This document shows positions 1 to 10,708 of a stretch of DNA of 64,000 nucleotides, piece after piece. The notes beneath the pieces were generated by a model that had not been told where the DNA came from, made no database searches, and worked only from the letters and a program-made list of their open reading frames with translations. Location: positions 434,001 through 498,000 of the forward strand of contig OY253660.1 in NCBI GenBank assembly GCA_958009055.1, in the 5' to 3' direction. The translations under genes and the position numbers were made by a program. Numbering within the stretch: position 1 is the first letter of the stretch; every line of letters starts with the position of its first letter. The stretch is from Choricystis sp. odSpoLacu1 (taxonomy: Eukaryota > Chlorophyta > Trebouxiophyceae).

Positions 1-427
1 TTGACCGACGTCGCGTGGCGCATCAAATCAGCCACCACCGCGCTCTTGCCCGCCGCCACCGTCTGCTGCACGGCGGCGACGGCGGCCCCCGCCTCCGCGT
101 CCAGCTGCTTGGTCGCGTCGGCCGCGGCGGTCGCGGCGGCCGCCTTTGCCGCCTCATACGCTTCCTCCCGGGACGTGCGGAAGACTTTCAGCTCGCGCTC
201 GGCCTCCGCCTTGGCAGCGCGCAGGCGGTCGGCTTTGGCTGTGGGTAGGGGTGTGGGGAAGGCAGAGAGGTCGGGGCGCCATCCCTCCGCGTGTTTCTGC
301 TCTCGCGTCCCGCCTACCTCCCCATTCCTCCCTGCTCACCTGCGCGCGCTTTGGAGACAACAGCCTGCGCCTCCGCCTCGGCGGCCAGCAGGCGCTGGAT
401 GCCGTCCTGGCCGGAGGAGACCTGCAT
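1..427 (-). CDS. VMA10: V-type H+-ATPase subunit G (3' end cut by window edge)
   Basis: Subunit G of the peripheral stalk of the vacuolar proton pump, which couples ATP hydrolysis in V1 to proton transport into acidic compartments. Two exons on the minus strand: 427..340 and 238..1, joined by a 101-nt gtgagc..cag intron. The N-terminus (MQVSSGQDGIQRLLAAEAEA) matches the conserved start of the family (GIQxLLxAE), followed by a charged, Ala-rich single helix (REEAYEAAKAAA) as expected for a stalk subunit. About 109 residues are visible; the family is usually 110-120, so only the last few codons and the stop lie outside the window. The ATG is the first in frame and aligns with the family start. 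It is head-to-head with RPL3, 251 bp between start codons. Confidence is high from the N-terminal signature. Confidence 0.88.
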
Positions 428-678
428 CGCGAGAGGAAGAGGGGGAGGGTGTGTGTTTTTTGCTACGGTGTGTCCCAGAACACGGAGCACGTCGCGACAC
501 GCGTGTGCCGGGAGGGGGGTGGTGGTGCGGAAGAGGTGACAGTCGAGCAGGGGACGCGCACAAGCCCCAGGGAAGGAACCAAAGGAGCGAATGGCAGTGT
601 AGGTCGGCGTGCTCTCTCTTCTCACACTCGTCTGTGCCTTTACGACCGCACACACCCCCTCCGCGACTCACCGCAGCC
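428..678. promoter_or_regulatory. Bidirectional promoter, V-ATPase G / RPL3
   Basis: The 251 bp between the two divergent start codons must hold both 5' leaders and promoters. No TATA box is obvious. The segment is lower in GC than the flanking exons. Inferred from gene layout only. Confidence 0.5.
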
Positions 679-2362
679 ATGTCGCACTGCAAGTTCGAAC
701 GTGAGTGCCCCGCGGAGGCCATTTCTCTTGCGTGCGGCCGGGAATGGACGGCCACGCGCCCGGCGGGGTGGCTGATCGCGGCGCAGTGAGAGGCGGCGGC
801 GGCGTGCGCGAGCGGGGGACGTCCTCCCGCGTCCCCGCGCGTCGCTGCGTCGCCTCCTCCCCCGTGCAAAGCTGCCGATTGGCCGCCACTGGCCCATGGC
901 TGGGCTGGGGAAGCTGGGAGCCAAGCGCACGGCTTCAGGCGCGGGCCCGCCCGACCCCGGCGCAAGCGAGAGAGCGCCGGCGGCCGCGCCGCGCTCTCCT
1001 CGCTCCCCGCGTGTGCCATCGCGCCTGCGCCCCACCCTCGCCCACCGCGGAACACGCTGTGTGGCCCCCCCGGCCACACCCGGGCCCGCGATTGGGGGAG
1101 AGGACGCGGTCGGGCGCGTGCCCGCCGACGCGATCGCGACGGCGGCTCCCCCCCTTCGATTGGCCACCCGACTTGTGCGTATTCCGCACACTCACCACAC
1201 CCCTCCCCACCCCACTCCCCACCCCACAGACCCCCGCCACGGCTCCCTGGGCTTTCTGCCCAAGAAGCGGTGCCGCCGGGGCAAGGGCAAGGTCAAGTCG
1301 TTCCCCCGCGACTGCACGACCAAGCCGCCCCACCTGACCGCGTTCATGGGCTACAAAGCCGGCATGACCCACATCGTGCGCGACGTGGAGAAGCCCGGGT
1401 CCAAGCTGCACAAGAAGGAGACGTGCGAAGCGGTGACGATCATCGAGGCGCCCCCGATGACGGTGGTGGGCCTCGTTGGCTATGTGCCCACCACGCGCGG
1501 CCTGCGCACGCTCTCGACCGTCTGGGCCGACCACCTGTCCGACGACGTGCGCCGCCGCTTCTACAAGAACTGGTGCAAAGCCAAGAAGAAGGCGTTCACC
1601 AAGGTGGCCAAGCGCAACGCCGAAGGACGGGATGCCGCGCTGGACGCGATTCGCAAGCACGCGACCGTCGTCCGCGTCATCGCGCACACCAACGCCCGCA
1701 TCGTCGGCTTTGGCCAGAAGAAGGCCCACCTGGCCGAGATTCAGGTGAACGGTGGCGAGGATGCCGCCGCCAAGGTGGACTTTGCGGTGGGCCTGTTTGA
1801 GCAGGCGGTGCCGATTGATGCTGTGTTTGCCGCCAACGAGATGATCGACACGATCGCCATCACGCGCGGCCGCGGCACGGAGGGCGTGGTCACGCGGTGG
1901 GGCGTGTCCCGCCTGCCCCGCAAGACGCACCGCGGCCTGCGCAAGGTCGCCTGCATCGGGGCGTGGCACCCGGCGCGCGTGTCGTGGACGGTGGCGCGCG
2001 CGGGGCAGCACGGGTTCCACCACCGCACGGAGATGAACAAAAAGGTGTACAAGATTGGCAAGAAGGGCGACGACTCGCACAAGGCGACGACCGAGTACGA
2101 TGTCACCGACAAGGACATCACGCCGCTGGGCGGGTTCCCGCACTATGGCGTGGTGGATGAAGACTACGTGATGGTCAAGGGCTGCATCCCTGGGTCGAAA
2201 AAGCGGTGCATCACGCTGCGCAAGACGCTGGTGCCACAAACCTCGCGCAGCGCGCTGGAGGAGATCTCCCTCAAGTTCATCGACACCGCGTCCAAGTTTG
2301 GGCACGGCCGCTTCCAGACGGCGGAGGAGAAGGCCAAGACGCTGGGGCGGGTCAAGGCGTGA
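679..2362 (+). CDS. RPL3: 60S ribosomal protein L3 (uL3)
   Basis: Large-subunit protein that reaches into the peptidyl transferase centre of cytosolic ribosomes. Exon 1 is only 22 nt (679..700, MSHCKFE); a 529-nt intron follows; exon 2 is 1230..2362. The joined start reads [20 protein letters not shown], the near-invariant RPL3 N-terminus, and proves the tiny exon. Further hallmarks are [12 protein letters not shown] near residue 50 and the basic W-finger region [19 protein letters not shown], ending KFGHGRFQT. The product is 384 aa (family about 389-403). The intron contains three CGATTGG/GATTGG motifs (about 867, 1089 and 1157) that could be CCAAT-type elements in reverse orientation; that role is only a guess. 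A T-rich stretch follows the stop. Confidence 0.97.
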
Positions 2363-2550
2363 GAGGGAAGAGCGGTGCTGTTTTTCTTTCTTTGTCCTTT
2401 TTTTCTGTCAAAACCCCCAGCTCTTTTTCTTTACGAAAAGATTTGTGGTGTGGAGAGAGGGAGAGAGACAGCAGACGCGGCGGCGGCTGTGTTTGGGGAC
2501 AAGAGCGGAAATACAAAAATGACAGTTCGAAATCAAAACCACCCAAAAAA

Positions 2551-3870
2551 TCAAATCTCCATCGCCTCCACGCTCCCGCCACTCCCACCATCCGTCCGCC
2601 ACAGCTGTGTCAGGGACGCCTGGCCGGAGGGCAGGGGGCGGGGCGCCACCGGCACGCGGTGGCGGCCGCCTGCGAGCACGGCCGCACGGGCGGCCGCGCC
2701 ACGAGCAGCAAACGCGTTGCGGGAAGGTGACCCAGGGGGGCCGACCGCTGCCCCACCCATCGCCGCGAGCGCGCTGGACCGGGCGGGAGGCGGTGCAGTC
2801 GCAGGTATGGCCACCCCGGTGCGCGACTTTGCTGCGCGGAAGAGAGCAGTCACAGTGCCCGCCGCGGGCGAGGGCGACGGCGGCGCCGCCGCCTGGAGCG
2901 CGGTGGCGCGCTTGGAGACACCACCATACGGCTCCACGCCGTCGGAGGCGTCGGGCTTGAACGCGTCCACGGTGGTGGGCGCGGCTGCTGATGATGATGA
3001 CGCGACCAAGGGCCCTGCCGCTGCCGCCGGCCCAAACGCGCCCAGACCCCGGGGCGCGCCCGCCCTCGGCGGCCCCACCGAGTTGTACTTGTCGGACGGC
3101 TTGGGGAAGCCGCCGTCGTGCAGCACGATGCGGACGGAGCCGTCAGCGTCGACGACGGCTCTGTGGATGCGTTGGACACCCACGCCGTCACAGACCAGGT
3201 GGCCAGTCAGGTCGGTGTCGAGGCGTTGTCCGTTTTCCAGGTCGATTCTGTGGCCGTGCGAGGGGCAAACGATGCAGGCGCGCCCCTGGAAGTCCTCTAC
3301 GTCGCCCGCGGCCCCCAGCTCGCCGCCCATGTGGTAACACAGCGAGTCGAAGCAGCGCACAATGTTGTTGTGCAGGAGGATGGTGACGCGGCGGCCGTTG
3401 ACTTCCTGTGGGTTTGGGGTGGTGGGGGTGGGGAGGGTGGTGAGTCGGCGACAAGGCCGTTGGTGCGGAGTGTGTGTGCAATTGGCAACCCCGCTCCCCG
3501 CGCACGCGCTGGCCCACTGCCTCGGCTGCCAGCCTGTGGGCATGAAATACACTCACGCAGCCGCAGGCGGCAGCGGCAGGGTGTCCGAGGCGTTAGCAAT
3601 CAGGCGGGAGGCGCCCCCAAGTGCGTAAGAGCGGTTGCCACTGCCCCCCGACCTTGCGTTTTTGCACGCGCCGCCGGCAGCTCTTCCCCTCGCCTCCCGC
3701 CGTCGCTTGGTCAACACGCACACACGGTCGTGTCCGAGGCGCGGGATAGAAGGCGCGCCGGCGCGGGTTTGATTGCGAGCTTCCAATTGAGCCGTTTTTT
3801 TTTTCCTACTCACCCGATGCACCCGGCGCCCGCCCTCCAGCTCGCGCACGTTCAAGCCCAGTGCTTGCAT
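2551..3870 (-). CDS. Rieske [2Fe-2S] domain protein, RFESD-like
   Basis: Predicted soluble Rieske iron-sulfur protein. Two-exon model: 3870..3814 (MQALGLNVRELEGGRRVHR) joined in phase 0 to 3405..2551 across a 408-nt intron, giving 303 aa. The cluster-binding boxes are C-Y-H-M-G-G and, 19 residues on, C-P-S-H, matching the C-x-H / C-x2-H Rieske ligands; surrounding text (GDVEDFQGRACIVCPSHG) closely resembles animal RFESD, a small Rieske protein of unknown role. The C-terminal half is a Pro/Ala/Ser-rich, probably disordered tail of about 170 residues that RFESD lacks. No TM segment or oxygenase domain is seen, so it is not the cytochrome b6f/bc1 subunit. The first exon is less certain than the second. 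It is divergent from the next gene. Confidence 0.8.
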
Positions 3871-4067
3871 GCTGGTCGGTGCACGTGTTCTGTGAGAAGG
3901 AGCAGGCAGAGGAGGGACCGAGCAGGAGCAGGAGCGGAGGGACCTGCTTCTCTCGCCGCACAAAGCACGGCGAGAGAGAAAGCGTTGTGCGAGGGGAAAC
4001 CGCGTTTTCACTCTTCAATTGCCGTTAGCTTTTCGGACCCTCGCCCGCCCCGACGCCTCCACACAGG

Positions 4068-5249
4068 ATGGCCCCAGCCACCCTCACCGTGCGCACCGAC
4101 GCGCCCACCGCGGACGCGTCCAAGCAGCCCGGCTCGGCGCGCCCGCCGCGCGCGCCCGACCCCGCATTCGATCACTTTGCGGGCTGGCTGGCCGACGCGC
4201 TGTCCTGCTGCCCCGCCCTGCCGCCCGCCACGCCGGCGACCGCTCTCACGGTCGCCATATACGGCGGCACCGGGGACGGGCGAGCTGCCGTCGGCCGCGT
4301 AGGTGCAGTCGCAGACGCGCTTCGCGCGACCGGTGCGTTGGGTGGGGCGTCTGCACCCACCCTGCACGCTCTGCTGGTGGACGACCCGTCAGCGACCGAT
4401 TTCGGAGCATTGGCGAATGCTGCTGCTGCCGCGGCGGACGCTTCTGGCGTACTCTCCGCCAGCGGCGTCTCCGCGGTCGCCACGCTCGCACCGCGCGCTC
4501 TGCACGCCGGCGCGGCCGCCCCTCCCTCCTCCGTCCACGTCGGCGTCTCCGTCGCCGGCCTGGCCCGCCTGTCCTCCCCCCCCTGCGGCGGCGGCTTCTA
4601 CGCAGGCGACCCGGGGGCGCAAGACGGGGCGCGCGATGCTTATGATGTGCGGGCGGCAGGTGATCTCGCCGCCTTCCTGCGCGAGCGGGCCAAGGAACTG
4701 GTGCCTGGTGGCCTCCTGCTCATCGTGGTCCCCGGCGAGTTGGGCGGGCACAGCGCGCTGTCTGCCTCCCTGTCCGCCGCGCGCGATGCGGTGGAGGCGG
4801 CCGCGGCCGAGGGAGTCGTCGACGCGTCGCTGACAGAAGCTTACAGCGCCCCCCTCTACTGCTGGGACGCGCGGTCGCTGGAAGCCGCCGCCTCCGCCAC
4901 CGGCGATTGGGCCATCCTGCAGCGCGGGTGTGCGTCCCTGCCGTGTGCCGCCGATGCACTGCGCGCGGGCGCGATCGATGCTGCAGCCTACGGCCGCGCC
5001 CTGGCAGAAGAAGGCGCCGCGCTGGTTGGTGAGTCTCTGCGCTCCGCTCTGGGCCTGTCACCTGCGGCGGAGGCGGGCTTGTGGGCGCGCGCCGCGACGC
5101 TCGTCGCGGCCGACCCAGGAAAATACCCGCAGCGCGGCGTCGCGGCCGCCCTGCTGCTGCAGCGGCGAGGTGGGGGGGCGGCCGCCCGGCCGCGGACGGC
5201 GGGGCGGAGGGAGTGGTTTGAGAGCCGCAGACGGTCGATGGATGGGTAG
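4068..5249 (+). CDS. SABATH-like SAM-dependent carboxyl methyltransferase
   Basis: Single-exon protein of 393 aa resembling the plant SABATH (Methyltransf_7) family, which methylates carboxyl groups of small acids such as salicylate, jasmonate or farnesoate. Family-like features in order: an IYGGTGDG nucleotide-binding-like loop near residue 65, HVGVSVAGLARLSSPP (the 'LHWLS..P' block) near 162, DLAAFLRERAKELVPGGLLL near 200 (the 'FL..RA.EL.PGG' block) and PLYCWDARSLEAA near 265. The canonical N-terminal substrate/SAM motifs are weak, so the substrate cannot be predicted and activity is not assured. ATG 4068 follows a CCACACAGG leader and is divergent from the Rieske gene (197 bp). The last 20 residues are Arg/Gly-rich. 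Confidence 0.68.
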   Translation: MAPATLTVRTDAPTADASKQPGSARPPRAPDPAFDHFAGWLADALSCCPALPPATPATALTVAIYGGTGDGRAAVGRVGAVADALRATGALGGASAPTLHALLVDDPSATDFGALANAAAAAADASGVLSASGVSAVATLAPRALHAGAAAPPSSVHVGVSVAGLARLSSPPCGGGFYAGDPGAQDGARDAYDVRAAGDLAAFLRERAKELVPGGLLLIVVPGELGGHSALSASLSAARDAVEAAAAEGVVDASLTEAYSAPLYCWDARSLEAAASATGDWAILQRGCASLPCAADALRAGAIDAAAYGRALAEEGAALVGESLRSALGLSPAAEAGLWARAATLVAADPGKYPQRGVAAALLLQRRGGGAAARPRTAGRREWFESRRRSMDG

Positions 5250-5474
5250 AGGGTGGGGTGGAGGAAAGGGGTGATGTTTTTGGGTGGGTTGCGTGTTTTT
5301 AGCACCATCTGCATGCTTCAACGAAACGAGATTCTGCCTTCCATCACCCCGCGTGTGTGTGACGTTTGTCTAATGACCGTGTGTGCGTAACAAAGTAGCA
5401 AGGAAAGGGAAAAAGAGTGCAGCCACACGGCAAAAAAACACAGTCCCACACACCCCCATCCAGTTATCTCCTCT

Positions 5475-6872
5475 CTAGGCCCCACCCGCTGCCGGCAGCG
5501 TGCGCCTCAGCACCGCCTTCTGCTCCTCCGTCAGCGTGCGCGGGAACACGATGTCGAAGCGGACGTGCAGGTCACCGCGCGCGCCGGGTGGACCGCGCGA
5601 GATCGGCATGCCCTCTCCCTTCACCACCTTGGTCGCGGTCGGCGTCGCTACCCCACTCGTCGTCACCGTCAGGGGGCGTCCATCCAACGACGTCAGGTTG
5701 ATGGTGGAGCCGCACAGAGCGTCGACCAGGGGGATGCAGGCAGTGACGATGAGTGTGTCGCCATCCCGCGTGAACGTCGCGTGCGGCTTCTCCTCCACCA
5801 CAAACACGACGTCGCCAGGGGGGCCGGCGCCAGGCCTGGCGTCCCCTTTCCCCTCAAACCTGACTTTGGTGCCGGGCTTCCACCCGGGCTTGACGTCGAT
5901 GGTTAAAACTTCTTCGACGCGGCCCGCCCGCCCCGCGGCGTCGGCCACGGTGCGCGACAGCTTGACGCGCTTGGTGGCGCCCGAGTAGAGTTCCTTCAGG
6001 CTGCACTTGAGTGCATGCGTGACGTCAGCCGCTTTGCGGGGGGCGCCAAAGCTGCCGCCGCCGCCGCCATACCCGCCGCCGCCGCCGAAGCCGCCAAACC
6101 CGCCCCCACCGAACAGGTCGTCCATGCCACCGCCGCCGCCGCCCGCGCCAAAGGCGCCCCCAAAGAATTCACGGAAGATGTCGTCCGCGGAGCGAGGGGT
6201 GTAGCCGCCTGTAAAGCCGCCCGGGTGGCCGTGGCCGCCGCCGCCGCCAAAGGGGCCGCCACCTCCCGGGGGGCCGCCGTGTTTCAGGCCGTCCATGCCG
6301 TACATGTCGTAGATTTTGCGTTTTTCAGGGTCGGACAGGACTGGGGTGGAAGGTGAGGAGGGGGGGGAAGGGGTGGAAGGGTCGGCCTTTTTTTCGTGCC
6401 GCGTTTTTTGCGAACAGCACCCCGCCTTAAGCTGCGCTCCCAGCACTCACCATCATACGCTTCGCTGATCTCTTTGAACTTTTCCGAGGCTTTGGGGTTG
6501 TTTTGGTTTTTGTCCTGGGGGGAAGTTGGGGTGGCAAGAGGGTGTGGGTCAGCGGGAGACGCCGGATGCTCGGTCGGGTGGCGTGCCAGTTTCTGTCTGA
6601 TTTGTTCTCTTTTTTCTGCACCACGCACCGGGTGCCACTTCATGGCCAGCTTGCGGTAGGCTGATTGGGGGGAGAATGAGGGAGGAGGAGGTGAGCGGGG
6701 AGGGGACACGGCAACAGCGCGGCGTTTTGACCGGCGCCGCAATCGGCGGGCACCAGCCGCACTGTCACGCGCACTGTCACGCACACGCGCACACAGCACT
6801 CATACATTTCTTCAGGTCGGCGTCGGACGCGTCCTTGACGACGCCCAGGGTGGCGTAGTAGTCGGCCGGCAT
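5475..6872 (-). CDS. DNAJB1: Type II DnaJ/Hsp40 co-chaperone (DNAJB1/Sis1-like)
   Basis: J-protein that stimulates Hsp70 ATPase activity and delivers unfolded clients in cytosol/nucleus. Four exons: 6872..6806, 6660..6629, 6514..6451, 6340..5475 (342 aa; human DNAJB1 340). The J domain starts MPADYYATLGVVKDASDADL, and the HPD tripeptide is split by intron 2 (HP|D) and only appears after splicing. After the J domain comes a long Gly/Phe-rich segment (GGGYGGGGGSFGAP), then two beta-barrel C-terminal domains beginning VTHALKCSLKELYSGATKRV. There is no CxxCxGxG zinc finger, which makes it class B (type II). The C-terminal EEVD-binding and dimerisation regions appear complete. The splice phases all agree. 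It is divergent from the FYR-domain gene. Confidence 0.95.
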
Positions 6873-7124
6873 CGGTGAAAAATAAGAAAAATGAACGCCG
6901 GTGTTTTTGTGTCTGATGCGAGCGAACACTAGGAGTGTGCAGGAAGGCGGAAGGAGCGCAGGGAGGGGGGGCGGCTCTGCCGGTGGACGCCCCCGAAGTG
7001 TTGGTTTTTTTTTGTTCGCAGTCTGCGGGCGGCCGCAGCAAAAAACCAATAACAAAACGAAAGAACGCGCAGCCGTCTCTGCGCGGCGCCGGCAACACAC
7101 GCGCCTCCCCACCAAACACAACCC

Positions 7125-8717
7125 ATGCCGTCCTCCTCTGCTAACGCGTACGAAGCCGAGCGTGAGGCCCGCATCGCGGCCAACCGCGAGCGGCTCGCGC
7201 GGCTGGGGCTGAGTGCTCCTGCCGGCCCCCGCCGCCAGGTCAAGCGTGAAAAAGCGACCGCCTGGTCGCGGGCTGCACGTGCCGACGACGACAGCGACGA
7301 TGGGCGGGACAGGCAGCGCCGGCGGAAGGGCGGGGCGACTGTGGTGAGTGGGAGTTGAGAGAGAGGCTCGCATGCCGCGGTTTTTGGGAGTCGGGACTGC
7401 GGCCTGCCGCGGCGTCCCCTCCGCCTTGGACTGGCAGGGGTAAGGAGGCCTGATGTCAAAGCACGTGTCTGCAGGGTCGGCACACGGGCTGGTGCAGGCG
7501 ACGGGGCGGGGGGCGCCACCAAACACGGTCGCGCGCGCTTCGCAAACACGAAAAAACGCCGACCTGCGCTCTCAACCCACACACAGCTGCCCGCCCCGCC
7601 CCCCACCCGCGTCTCGCGCCGCCTGCGCGGGGAGACCGCCCCGGGGCAGGCCCCCCGCCGCGCGCCGTCTCCTCCACCGGCTGACGACGGCGACCGTCAG
7701 CGCGGCGCGCGGCGCGGGCTCGTCCACACGGCGCCCCCCGGCACCTCTTACGCCGCCCCGTTCGCGCTCCGCTCCATCGACGTCACCGTCACAAGCCTCG
7801 GCGCCATCCACCGGGGCGCGTGGGCCCCTCGCTACTGGTCGTCGGGGGGGTGCCTGCACCACCACGCGTACCCGGTGGGATACACAGCGACCAAGCCCTG
7901 CTTTGGCACCGTGTGGGAGTGTGCGGTGGAATCGGGCGAGTCTGGCCCCGTCTTCCGAGTGACCGACACCGCCGACCGGGCCCGCACGTTTGTGGGGCCG
8001 ACCCCCACGCGCCCCTGGACGGACGTGTGCGTCGCCCACAGGACGGGGCAGAGGATTTCGGGGCCCCTGTTTTTTGGCTTCTCAGACACAGTGGTGCAGC
8101 GCGCGGTGTCCACCCTCTATTCACCCGCTGAACTGGCTGCCGCCCAGTCTGGCGAAGTCGCTGCGTCAGCCGCCCCCTCTGCCGCTGAAAATGCGGCGGC
8201 CGCGTTCGCTGAACGTTACGGTGTGGGCGACAAAACGGCACAACTGCTGGCGTTGACGTGCGCGCTCGGCGGCGACCGCCACACCGGCCCCGCCTCCCTG
8301 GAGTCCTGGGCCCGCGCCCCGGGCACCCTCCTCGACCGGTCCCAACTCATGCTGCGCTGGCTGCTGGAGTCGGAGGAAGTGCCCGCCAACACACGGCGGT
8401 GGCCGGGGTGGAGGCTGCGCATTGTGCCGCGGTTGGTGGCGGCCGTGTTTGATTTGCCGCCGCCGGTGGCGGAAGGTACGGTTGAGAAGGACGGTGCAGC
8501 TGTGGCGGACGCACCCGCACCAACCGCCACCACCGCTGCGCCCTCCTCCTGCCCCTCCGATGGCGGCAAAGAAAACGCGGCGCCACCGCCGCCGCCCTCC
8601 CGCAAGCGTGCTTGCACAACCAAGCCGCCTGCCATGGCCGCGCGGCCGGCGCAACCTCGGTCGACGAAGCGCCGTGCGTCGCGGCCGCCGAGCGCGCTGG
8701 CCGAGTTTGTCAAGTGA
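7125..8717 (+). CDS. FYR (FYRN-FYRC) domain nuclear protein, TBRG1-like
   Basis: Two exons, 7125..7343 and 7587..8717 (449 aa). The N-terminus has a basic helix, YEAEREARIAANRERLARLG, also found in the SANT-like gene at 60342, followed by a basic tail. The core (about residues 125-250) is an FY-rich module: HHHAYPVGYTATKPCFGTVW (FYRN) and ISGPLFFGFSDTVVQRAV (FYRC), with the spacing seen in vertebrate TBRG1 and in the FYR modules of MLL/trithorax proteins. No SET, PHD, JmjC or bromodomain is present. The C-terminus is low-complexity with a KRACTTKPP-type basic patch that could act as a nuclear signal. FYR modules occur in chromatin proteins; a nuclear role is inferred. TGTAA occurs 19 nt after the stop. 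Confidence 0.82.
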
Positions 8718-9151
8718 GGGAGAGAGGTGGGGGTGTGTAAACGAAAAACATAACAAAAAACTGCACCACAAATTTCAACCATTCAATTATCTCTGCCCCC
8801 GCCCCCGCCAGCAGCAGCGGCAGGGAGAGAGAGAGAGAAAGTCTGGTGCAGCGCGTGCGTTTCGTTTCGGTTGATTTCGACTTTTCGCTTGTAACATGCA
8901 TCAAACCCCCACACCACACCACACACCACACCACGCACAAGCAAGCTCGCCCCGCTTCCTGCTGCAGTGTGATGAGGCGGCTCTGTGAGCGAGTGGGAGG
9001 GGAGGGAGAGAGGGAGACGCGGCTGTGGAAACCGCGGTTTGGCGTGAGAAAAAACGTTACCGTCGCGCTCCTCTTTCGACCCTCCCCAACTTTTGCTATC
9101 AACCAAACTGCAGTAACACGACACTCTCTCTGCCTCGCTCTCTCTCTCTCT
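8718..9151. other. Tail-to-tail intergenic region
   Basis: 434 bp between convergent stops. It contains a purine-rich stretch, CA-rich repeats near 8910-8940 and T-rich blocks. No ORF with coding-like third-position GC bias is seen. Confidence 0.5.
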
Positions 9152-10516
9152 TCACCGCCCAACAAACAAGGCAGCCGCAACCAAGAGCGGCACCCCCACC
9201 ACCGCCACCGCCACCGCCACATCCACCGGACGCGCCCCATTTTCCCCCGCCCCCGCCACATAAGTGTTGTCATAGTCGCCACGCAGCTTGGCAAAGAAGG
9301 GGGCCGCCTCCTCTGCTGTGACACGGTAGTTGATGGTGTCTGCTTTCAGAAAATCAGACGCTTTGCGCCCAAACATGAGGCGGGAGACAGGTTTGGCGAC
9401 GGTCGCGTTTGGGTGGCTCTGCACAGACTTGTAGAGTGCGAAAGCTTCTTCTGTGCGGCCGAGTGAGTCCAGGCAGATGCCCTGGTTCATGCGGGCGAGG
9501 CCACCGATGAGGGTGCGGGGCGGCATGAGGTTGGCGGCTTCAGCAAACCTACTCGCTGCTGCCTCCAGCCTTCCAGCATTCAGCAACTTCGTCCCCTCGT
9601 CCACCGCCTGCTTGGCCGCCGCTTCATCCGCGGGGTCGATGTCCAGGCCCGCCAGTTTGCGGTACTCCTTCAGAGCGGCCTGCTGCCTGGCTTTGCGCGC
9701 AGCTGCATCATCCTCGCTCTCCAGCGCCTGGCCCGGGCGCAGGGTGCGACCGCCCCCGTAGGCGCGTGAAATGTTGTCGGGGCGTGGAAACACGCCCCAG
9801 GTGGCGACCGTCGGTTTGTAGGCGGGGGAGGTGATGGTGTTGCCATCGCTGTCACCATCACCATCCCTCCGCCTGGGCGCCGCAGTGATGATCTCCGCCC
9901 CGCGCGCCCTCTCCGCCGCCTCCCGCTTGGCCGTAAACTCTTCGGGGCGCAGGGCAGCATCATCCGCCGAGGGAGCCGTGTCCATCAACCCGCGCAGGAA
10001 GCCGGCCGCGACGTCGGCGGAACCAGAGTCTGCTCCGATGGGACGTGCATCGATGGATGATGATGAGGACGGCGATGCATCACCATCCTCCTGCGTTCTT
10101 CGAGACGGCGTGGACGCGGGTGGCGGCGTGGACCGGTCAAACAGGGCGCCAGACGGCAGGGGTGGCGCAGGCACACGCGGCGGCGCTTTCGCTTCCACAA
10201 CGATCGGCTTCACAGACGCCGCATCACTGCCTTCATCCTTGCTCTTTTTGTAGGCGGCTGCGGCGGCGCGGGCGGCTTCCAGCTTGGCTTGGGCGATGGA
10301 GGAGGTGGTGGCAGGCGGCGGTGGTGGCGGTGGAAGTGACGACGCCTGTGTCGCCGCCGGCGCTGCAGACAAAGCTGCCGTCAGCACAGCTTCTTCGGCA
10401 GCTGTGATGTCATCAACAGGCGGGGGGGTGTCGCGGGAAGGGGTGTCGGCGCGAGGGGGGCGCAGCGCGGGCCGCGCACCCCGCCCAGAAAAGCGCGACG
10501 CGCGGGGGCGCTGCAT
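9152..10516 (-). CDS. Plastid TPR protein with C-terminal membrane anchor
   Basis: Single exon, 454 aa. The Arg/Pro/Ala-rich N-terminus ([20 protein letters not shown]) looks like a transit peptide. A disordered region follows, then the block [20 protein letters not shown] near residue 260, which I recognise as conserved in plant and algal chloroplast proteins. Next is one helical repeat region resembling a TPR pair ([20 protein letters not shown] / [20 protein letters not shown]). The last 25 residues form a single hydrophobic helix ending FVGR, a tail anchor. Function is not established here; LPA1/REP27-type TPR membrane proteins in photosystem II assembly have a similar layout, and this is only an analogy. 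Start ATG is at 10516; it is divergent from adenylosuccinate synthetase (192 bp). Confidence 0.72.
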   Translation of the reverse strand: MQRPRASRFSGRGARPALRPPRADTPSRDTPPPVDDITAAEEAVLTAALSAAPAATQASSLPPPPPPPATTSSIAQAKLEAARAAAAAYKKSKDEGSDAASVKPIVVEAKAPPRVPAPPLPSGALFDRSTPPPASTPSRRTQEDGDASPSSSSSIDARPIGADSGSADVAAGFLRGLMDTAPSADDAALRPEEFTAKREAAERARGAEIITAAPRRRDGDGDSDGNTITSPAYKPTVATWGVFPRPDNISRAYGGGRTLRPGQALESEDDAAARKARQQAALKEYRKLAGLDIDPADEAAAKQAVDEGTKLLNAGRLEAAASRFAEAANLMPPRTLIGGLARMNQGICLDSLGRTEEAFALYKSVQSHPNATVAKPVSRLMFGRKASDFLKADTINYRVTAEEAAPFFAKLRGDYDNTYVAGAGENGARPVDVAVAVAVVGVPLLVAAALFVGR

Positions 10517-10708
10517 CGAGGACGAGGGAGCGGGGACCACGTGCAGAGTATTGTGGGTAGGCGCGCGCTCTGCCCCTTTCCCTGTCCCCCGCAACAACGC
10601 GTTGGAGTGGTTGCTTTTTCGCTCCAATCGAGTGTGTCGAAATTTGGACGACCCACAAGCAGCTGTCCCCTTTTTCCCCTCCCGCCCCGCGCGTTGTCCA
10701 CACACACA

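Noticed and set aside
935..2305. 456-codon open frame on the minus strand across RPL3
   Set aside because: It is the GC-driven antisense shadow of RPL3, with no start context, homology or splice logic.
3553..3650. Possible middle exon of the Rieske gene (minus strand, ...SRLIANASDTLPLPP)
   Set aside because: Its splice phase does not match exon 3; skipping it gives a phase-consistent two-exon gene.
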